This document shows positions 7,183 through 10,557 of a stretch of DNA of 10,557 nucleotides, one piece after another. Origin of the DNA: Burkholderiales bacterium (GTDB lineage: Bacteria; Pseudomonadota; Gammaproteobacteria; Burkholderiales; Burkholderiaceae_B). The position numbers were made by a program, and so were the translations under genes. The notes beneath the pieces were generated by a model that was not told the origin of the DNA, made no database searches, and worked only from the letters and a program-made list of their open reading frames with translations. How positions within the stretch are numbered: the stretch's first letter is position 1; every line of letters begins with the position of its first letter. The stretch is from positions 1-10,557 of the forward strand of contig SXZD01000107.1 in the NCBI GenBank assembly GCA_005788065.1. The letters are read 5' to 3'.

Positions 7183-8613
7183 TCAATGAGACAAGCGGTT
7201 TTTGTTCAAGGGCAGTGGAATGACGCTGTCGCGCTGGCGATCACTACCTGAGGCAGATGAAGAACTCGCTCCCGCCACGGGTAGCGATACTTCCACCCAG
7301 AACAGGGATCCGCGGCCCCGCGTGCTTTCAAATCCGATCTTGCCGTTCATGGCCGCAACCAAATGCTTGGCAATGGAGAGTCCCAGACCCATGCCGGGTT
7401 GGTTGAAACGCTCTTCGTCGCCTTTGTTGAAAGCGGTGAAGATCTGACGCTGTTTGTCTTTCGGTATGCCCACACCGGTATCCATGATGGTGTAGCGAAT
7501 TTTCATCACGTCGGCATCTTCGGTGTGGCGTTTGCCGGACACGGTCAGCGTGACTTCGCCATGTTCGGTGTACTTCACGGCGTTGTTCATCAGGTTGCTC
7601 AGTACCTGCGACAAGCGGCCTGCGTCGCCGAGCAGCACAGCCCTGTCGTCTATTTCGATGCGGCAACGCGGGGAGACACCTTTCTGCTGCGCCGCGCTCT
7701 CATACATGCCGAACACCTCATGGGTGATGGCCGCAGGGGAAAAGGGCGCGATGAACAGTTCCATGTCGCCCGAGGCCAGCTTGCCGTGGTCGGCGATATC
7801 GTCGAGCAGCGACATCATGGACGATGTGGCGTTGGAGAGGCTTTTGAGGGTGCGTGCCTTCATGGCATCGCTCAGGTGCGGGTGAGACAGCACCTGCACG
7901 GCGGCCACGACCGTGGACAGCGGTTGACGCAGTTCGTGGGAGATGACGCGGTTGCTTTCGTGGGGTAGGTTGGCCAGCAGGTCCAGCGATTCGCCGATGA
8001 CGCGAGCCAGCATGAACAGAGCCGAACATACAAAGATCTGGCAGAACAGCACCATTTCGAGTGGCGTGATGTTGATACCGGTCTGCCCGGTGATAAAACC
8101 AGCCTTTTCAGAGAGATAGGTGAGTAAAATAATAGTCATGACACCTGTAAATACAGGCTGCATGTTGCGCTGACCGCCGACAAACCCTGACAGAGGTACA
8201 AACAGCAGCAGCACATAGGTAGCGCTCGAGCGAATACCCGTCTGGATGGCGACCTGCAAAATGGCGTAGAGCGCCAGAATGCCCAAACAGATCACCCACA
8301 TGCCTTCGGTAGGTCGATTGCGACGTGCGAGCCAGAGACCGGCGGCAGTGATGAGCGAGCCTGCGATCAACATCAGACAGCGGCGGTGCTCGTGTGCCTG
8401 GTCGGCACTGAAAAAATGCGAAGTGACGGTTACCAGCAGATACAGGACGATGAGTGAGGTCCCTGTTACGACCACGGCCTGGCTACGTTGCCGGCGGATT
8501 TTACCGGGCTGCTCGCTGAGTTTGTCCACCGCGTTGGCGATGCCGCCCGAGTCGCTGTGGGCCAGCAGGGTGCCGGGCAAGGACGTAAGACCGTTGATGA
8601 ATTGCGTGATCAT
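7183..8613 (-). CDS. Six-TM membrane sensor histidine kinase, orphan
   Basis: A 476-residue sensor kinase. The N-terminal half has about six hydrophobic segments (roughly 46-68, 79-97, 104-124, 131-147, 152-169, 186-206) joined by short loops, so any signal is probably sensed in or near the membrane and not by a large periplasmic domain. Then come a HisKA domain with the H-box VISHELRQP (His226), the N-box LMNNAVKYTE (Asn344), G1 DTGVGIP (378-384), an F-box-like FTAFNKGDE, and G2 GMGLGLSIAKHL (407-418). All catalytic positions are present, so it should be active. A Ser-rich, low-complexity tail (449-476) follows; there is no receiver or HPt domain. ATG 8613 has GAGG six bases upstream. No response-regulator gene is adjacent on either side. 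It converges on the efflux operon with a 34-base gap. Its ligand and partner are unknown. Confidence 0.9.
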   Translation of the reverse strand: MITQFINGLTSLPGTLLAHSDSGGIANAVDKLSEQPGKIRRQRSQAVVVTGTSLIVLYLLVTVTSHFFSADQAHEHRRCLMLIAGSLITAAGLWLARRNRPTEGMWVICLGILALYAILQVAIQTGIRSSATYVLLLFVPLSGFVGGQRNMQPVFTGVMTIILLTYLSEKAGFITGQTGINITPLEMVLFCQIFVCSALFMLARVIGESLDLLANLPHESNRVISHELRQPLSTVVAAVQVLSHPHLSDAMKARTLKSLSNATSSMMSLLDDIADHGKLASGDMELFIAPFSPAAITHEVFGMYESAAQQKGVSPRCRIEIDDRAVLLGDAGRLSQVLSNLMNNAVKYTEHGEVTLTVSGKRHTEDADVMKIRYTIMDTGVGIPKDKQRQIFTAFNKGDEERFNQPGMGLGLSIAKHLVAAMNGKIGFESTRGRGSLFWVEVSLPVAGASSSSASGSDRQRDSVIPLPLNKNRLSH

Positions 8614-8764
8614 GTGTCGCCTCTGTGTCGAAAGATCAGTCCAGAACTGAACTGTCGCTCACTATGCCTACAGAAAAACCCTGTATTTCGGGGAGTGGCA
8701 GGTATCATGGCGGCGCAGCTCTCTTGCTGCGTTTTCCACAGTGTTTTTTTCAGGAATTTTACGT
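8614..8764. promoter_or_regulatory. Divergent intergenic region: kinase / nitroreductase, with two dyads
   Basis: These 151 noncoding bases separate two divergent genes. For the nitroreductase a -10-like TATCAT (8703-8708) lies 57 bases before the start, with only a poor -35 (CTGTAT, 8681-8686). Two inverted repeats are visible: CAGTCCAG-AA-CTGAACTG (8637-8654, 7 of 8 arm positions complementary), close to the kinase start, and TACAG-N7-CTGTA (8669-8685), overlapping the weak -35. Both are candidate operator sites. A small hairpin, CGCAGC/GCTGCG with TTTT (8714-8735), lies in what would be the nitroreductase leader. None of these is confirmed. Confidence 0.4.
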
Positions 8765-9367
8765 ATGAAAGCCGGTTCCCGTAAGCCCGAATTTGAGATT
8801 GAACCCCTGATTTTGAGTCGTTGGTCTTCCCGTTGCCTGTCGGGCGAGGCCATGACCCGCGACGAACTGGCGCCGCTGTTCGAGGCGGCCCGCTGGGCGC
8901 CGTCCAGTGGCAACCTGCAGCCTTGGCGCTTTGTCTATGTCGTGCCGGGCAGTGCGCGTTGGGCAGAGCTGGTGGATATACTGGCCGAGGGCAACCGCTG
9001 GTGGGCTTCAAAAGCCGGAGCATTGTTGCTGCTGGTGTCGCGCCGACTGCTACCCAACCGGCATACCGGCGAGATGCAGTTGCAGGTCTCGCACAGTTTT
9101 GATGCGGGTGCCGCGTGGGTCTGTCTGGCGCAGCAGGCGAGTGCCAGTGGTTTGGTGGCGCATGCCATGGGCGGGTTTGACCGGGCCCGTGCCACCGCCT
9201 TTCTGGGGCTGGATGAGCGCTATCAGGTAGAAGTGGTGATTGCGGTGGGCAAGCCGGGAGACCCTGCGAACCTCACGGATGAGCAGCGCGAACGGGACGT
9301 GCCCAATGGGCGACGTCCGCAGGCCGAATGGGTATTTAAAGACAGTTTTGTGCCCGATGCGGGTTGA
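8765..9367 (+). CDS. Nitroreductase-family FMN-dependent oxidoreductase
   Basis: A 200-residue cytoplasmic flavoprotein of the nitroreductase fold, normally a homodimer that binds FMN at the subunit interface and uses NAD(P)H. Visible FMN-contact motifs are RWSSR (19-23), the loop WAPSSGNLQPWRF (45-56), DAGAAWVCLAQQASASGL (113-130) in the central helix, VGKPGD near 161-166, and the C-terminal Arg pair GRRP (182-185). The physiological substrate cannot be read from sequence; relatives reduce nitroaromatics, quinones, flavins or enones. An upstream in-frame GTG at 8741 exists, but ATG 8765 is chosen because AGGAA stands nine bases before it and the protein then starts where relatives do. It stands alone on its strand, divergent from the kinase and convergent with the hydrolase. 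Confidence 0.88.
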   Translation: MKAGSRKPEFEIEPLILSRWSSRCLSGEAMTRDELAPLFEAARWAPSSGNLQPWRFVYVVPGSARWAELVDILAEGNRWWASKAGALLLLVSRRLLPNRHTGEMQLQVSHSFDAGAAWVCLAQQASASGLVAHAMGGFDRARATAFLGLDERYQVEVVIAVGKPGDPANLTDEQRERDVPNGRRPQAEWVFKDSFVPDAG

Positions 9368-9373
9368 TCGGGT

Positions 9374-9414
9374 CTGACCGGGCCCCTGTCAGGCAGCCTT
9401 GGCCTGGCTGCCTG
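9374..9414. terminator. Hairpin between convergent nitroreductase and hydrolase genes (possible bidirectional terminator)
   Basis: A perfect 9-bp stem, CAGGCAGCC (9390-9398) and GGCTGCCTG (9406-9414), encloses a 7-base loop and overlaps the last codons of the hydrolase (QAKAA and stop). A second pairing, CTGAC (9374-9378) with GTCAG (9388-9392), shares bases with it, so the two are mutually exclusive. No T-run follows on either strand, so it is not a standard intrinsic terminator; it may slow polymerase or stabilise 3' ends. Confidence 0.35.
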
Positions 9415-10345
9415 CGCCGGGACCCCTGAGGTCTTGTATGCAGTTCAGGTCGGGCGCTTCGATGCCTTTTTCCACCAGTTGCACAAATTCGCGCACGCAT
9501 TTGGCAACCCATTCGGGGCGGCTGGCCTGGATCCAGTGACCTGCATCCACATCGCGCCGCCACAGGCGTGGCGCCCATTGGGGCAAGTCTTCAAACAGTG
9601 ACTCGGTGATGAAGGCGTCGCGTTTGGCAACGATCAGTTGTACTGGAATGTCGGCCCGGCGAATCTGCGGATTGAGCACGCGCTTAAACACGTTGGCGCG
9701 ATACAGATTCACGCCCACTGCACCGTCGCCGCGCTGGGTGGGGTTGTGATGACCGCTGATCCCCTCAAGCAGCGTCAGTACTTTCGGCCATTGACGGTCC
9801 AGACCTTTTTTCCATGCAGTGGGGGCCAGCAGGGGCAGGTGGAAAAGGTACACATACCAGGAGTGCAGAGCCTGACGGGCCAGCATGCGGGCATTTTGCG
9901 GGTTGAGGTTCTTCATCCGCGCGCGTGCCCAGTGGCCGATGTGGTCCAGACAGGGGCCAGAGGCCGTGGTGTAGGACAACAGGCGGCCTTTGAGTTTCTC
10001 GGACGTCGCTGCTTCCCAGCCCTGTATTCCACCCCAGTCGTGGCCGATCAGGTGCACAGCCTCGTCCGGAGAGACGGCGTCGAGCACGGCGCGCATGTCG
10101 TCCACCAGATAGGACATGTCGAAGTCGGCGATTCGCTTGGGCGCGTCGGAGCGGCCAGCGCCCCGCACGTCGTACGCAATCACGAAGTGATCGGCAGCCA
10201 GAATTTTGGCGGTGTCTTCCCAGATGGATGCGCTGTCAGGATAGCCGTGTACCAGCAGCACCGTCGGTCTGCCGGGGGTTTTGACGCCCCATGTGTAGAC
10301 GGCCAGTGAAATGGAGCCGGATTGGACTGTGGTGGTGGGTTTCAT
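9389..10345 (-). CDS. Alpha/beta hydrolase, epoxide-hydrolase-like (similar to the hydrolase domain of EphD)
   Basis: A 318-residue alpha/beta hydrolase. The oxyanion-hole motif is HGYP (33-36), the nucleophile elbow GHDWGG has Asp103 as nucleophile, the acid is probably Asp243 (VAKRDAF) and the base His270 (DAGHW). An Asp nucleophile followed by Trp marks the epoxide hydrolase/haloalkane dehalogenase branch. Tyrosines in the lid region (Y164, Y166, Y215) could serve as the epoxide-activating pair, which favours epoxide hydrolase. The segments YDVRGAGRSDAP, HDWGGIQGWEA and SGPCLDHIGHW closely recall the N-terminal domain of EphD-type proteins, which continue into a short-chain dehydrogenase; here that second domain is missing and the gene ends with a complete stop. 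ATG 10345 has a strong GAGGAG about seven bases upstream. No signal peptide or TM is seen. Lipid-derived epoxides are a plausible but unproven substrate. Confidence 0.85.
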   Translation of the reverse strand: MKPTTTVQSGSISLAVYTWGVKTPGRPTVLLVHGYPDSASIWEDTAKILAADHFVIAYDVRGAGRSDAPKRIADFDMSYLVDDMRAVLDAVSPDEAVHLIGHDWGGIQGWEAATSEKLKGRLLSYTTASGPCLDHIGHWARARMKNLNPQNARMLARQALHSWYVYLFHLPLLAPTAWKKGLDRQWPKVLTLLEGISGHHNPTQRGDGAVGVNLYRANVFKRVLNPQIRRADIPVQLIVAKRDAFITESLFEDLPQWAPRLWRRDVDAGHWIQASRPEWVAKCVREFVQLVEKGIEAPDLNCIQDLRGPGAGSQAKAA

Positions 10346-10369
10346 GTGATTCTCCTCTGCGACCGTTAC

Positions 10370-10397
10370 ACTACACGATGATAATGTTATGAGGCAA
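10370..10397 (-). promoter_or_regulatory. Putative sigma-70 promoter of the alpha/beta hydrolase gene
   Basis: Read on the minus strand, TTGCCT (10392-10397) and TGTAGT (10370-10375) are separated by 16 bases; each matches four of six consensus bases. The predicted transcript would start about 18-20 bases before the ATG at 10345, leaving room for the GAGGAG ribosome site. A 10-bp palindrome CGAGCGCTCG (10400-10409) sits just upstream of the -35 and could be a regulator site. Confidence 0.3.
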
Positions 10398-10409
10398 GGC
10401 GAGCGCTCG

Positions 10410-10557
10410 TGCTACTGAGTCGGCCCTGCAAAATTCTTGAAACCCGCATGAGTACTCGGTTTTCAGTGTTTTTTCGAGCGGCTATTTCTCCTAGAAAGTA
10501 TAATGTTGGTATTCAAAACCTGCGAGATTTCCACTCTGGTTTTATGGCGACTGACGA
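10410..10557 (+). promoter_or_regulatory. Right-edge noncoding region with perfect TATAAT and a possible next start codon
   Basis: No gene is seen here. A perfect -10 hexamer TATAAT occupies 10499-10504, but no recognisable -35 lies 16-18 bases upstream, so use of the box would need an activator or it is chance. An ATG at 10544 opens a frame (MATD) that continues out of the window, 39 bases past the -10; it has no clear Shine-Dalgarno sequence (CTCTGGTTTT precedes it). It may be the start of the next gene, but four codons are not enough to tell. Confidence 0.3.

Noticed and set aside
7149..7203. Possible terminator after the PII-like gene: GTCTC/GAGAC arms followed by AAGCGGTTTTT.
   Set aside because: Only five base pairs with a 15-base loop, six bases before the T-run, and mostly within the kinase coding region; too weak to call.
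7363..7968. A 201-codon + strand frame inside the histidine kinase.
   Set aside because: It runs antisense to the catalytic domain, whose motifs are intact; no ribosome site or recognisable domain.
8741..8764. GTG 8741 as start of the nitroreductase.
   Set aside because: Its added residues (MFFSGILR) are encoded by the leader containing the AGGAA ribosome site for ATG 8765.
9638..10309. A 223-codon + strand frame opposite the hydrolase.
   Set aside because: Antisense to a protein with a complete catalytic triad; no similarity to anything I recognise.
1..10557. Mobile element, CRISPR array, tRNA or defence-system signatures.
   Set aside because: No terminal repeats, transposase or integrase motifs, spaced repeats or cloverleaf-like sequence were found on reading both strands.

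Overview
The window reads as chromosomal DNA from a Gram-negative bacterium of the phylum Pseudomonadota, probably beta- or gammaproteobacterial. The signs are a PstB ending in the usual proteobacterial C-terminus, a complete tripartite efflux system with an outer-membrane channel, a lipoprotein-type adaptor, and fairly GC-rich coding DNA with AT-rich intergenic gaps. The exact lineage cannot be fixed from sequence alone. I see no rRNA, tRNA, CRISPR array, insertion sequence or integrase.

Layout, left to right. (1) Bases 2-316 (+) are the 3' end of a phosphate-import ATPase gene (pstB), followed by a hairpin terminator. (2) Bases 376-936 (-) encode a gamma-class carbonic anhydrase, convergent with pstB. 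(3) A divergent AT-rich gap (937-1100) leads into the main feature, a four-gene + strand cluster: TolC-family outer-membrane protein (1101-2408), RND periplasmic adaptor (2405-3640), heavy-metal-efflux RND pump (3642-6725) and a small PII-superfamily protein (6804-7148). (4) Bases 7183-8613 (-) encode a six-TM hybrid-free sensor histidine kinase without a neighbouring response regulator. (5) A divergent gap with two dyad symmetries precedes a nitroreductase (8765-9367, +). (6) Bases 9389-10345 (-) encode an epoxide-hydrolase-like alpha/beta hydrolase. (7) The last 212 bases are noncoding as far as can be seen, with a perfect TATAAT box and a possible start codon of the next gene at the edge.

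The most interesting unit is the CBA-type metal efflux operon ending in a PII-like gene. Together its first three products should form a trans-envelope pump. The PII-like protein matches the PII group reported as linked to heavy-metal RND pumps (PII-NG). It keeps the nucleotide-binding loops of PII but has no T-loop tyrosine, so it is probably an ATP/ADP-responsive partner or regulator of the pump and not part of classical nitrogen control. The pump itself lacks the first aspartate of the CzcA proton-relay triad and also lacks the three-methionine copper site of CusA, so its substrate is open. The kinase facing the operon is a candidate sensor for it, by position only. The leftmost gene is odd: its Walker B motif ends in Asp-Asp where PstB has Asp-Glu.
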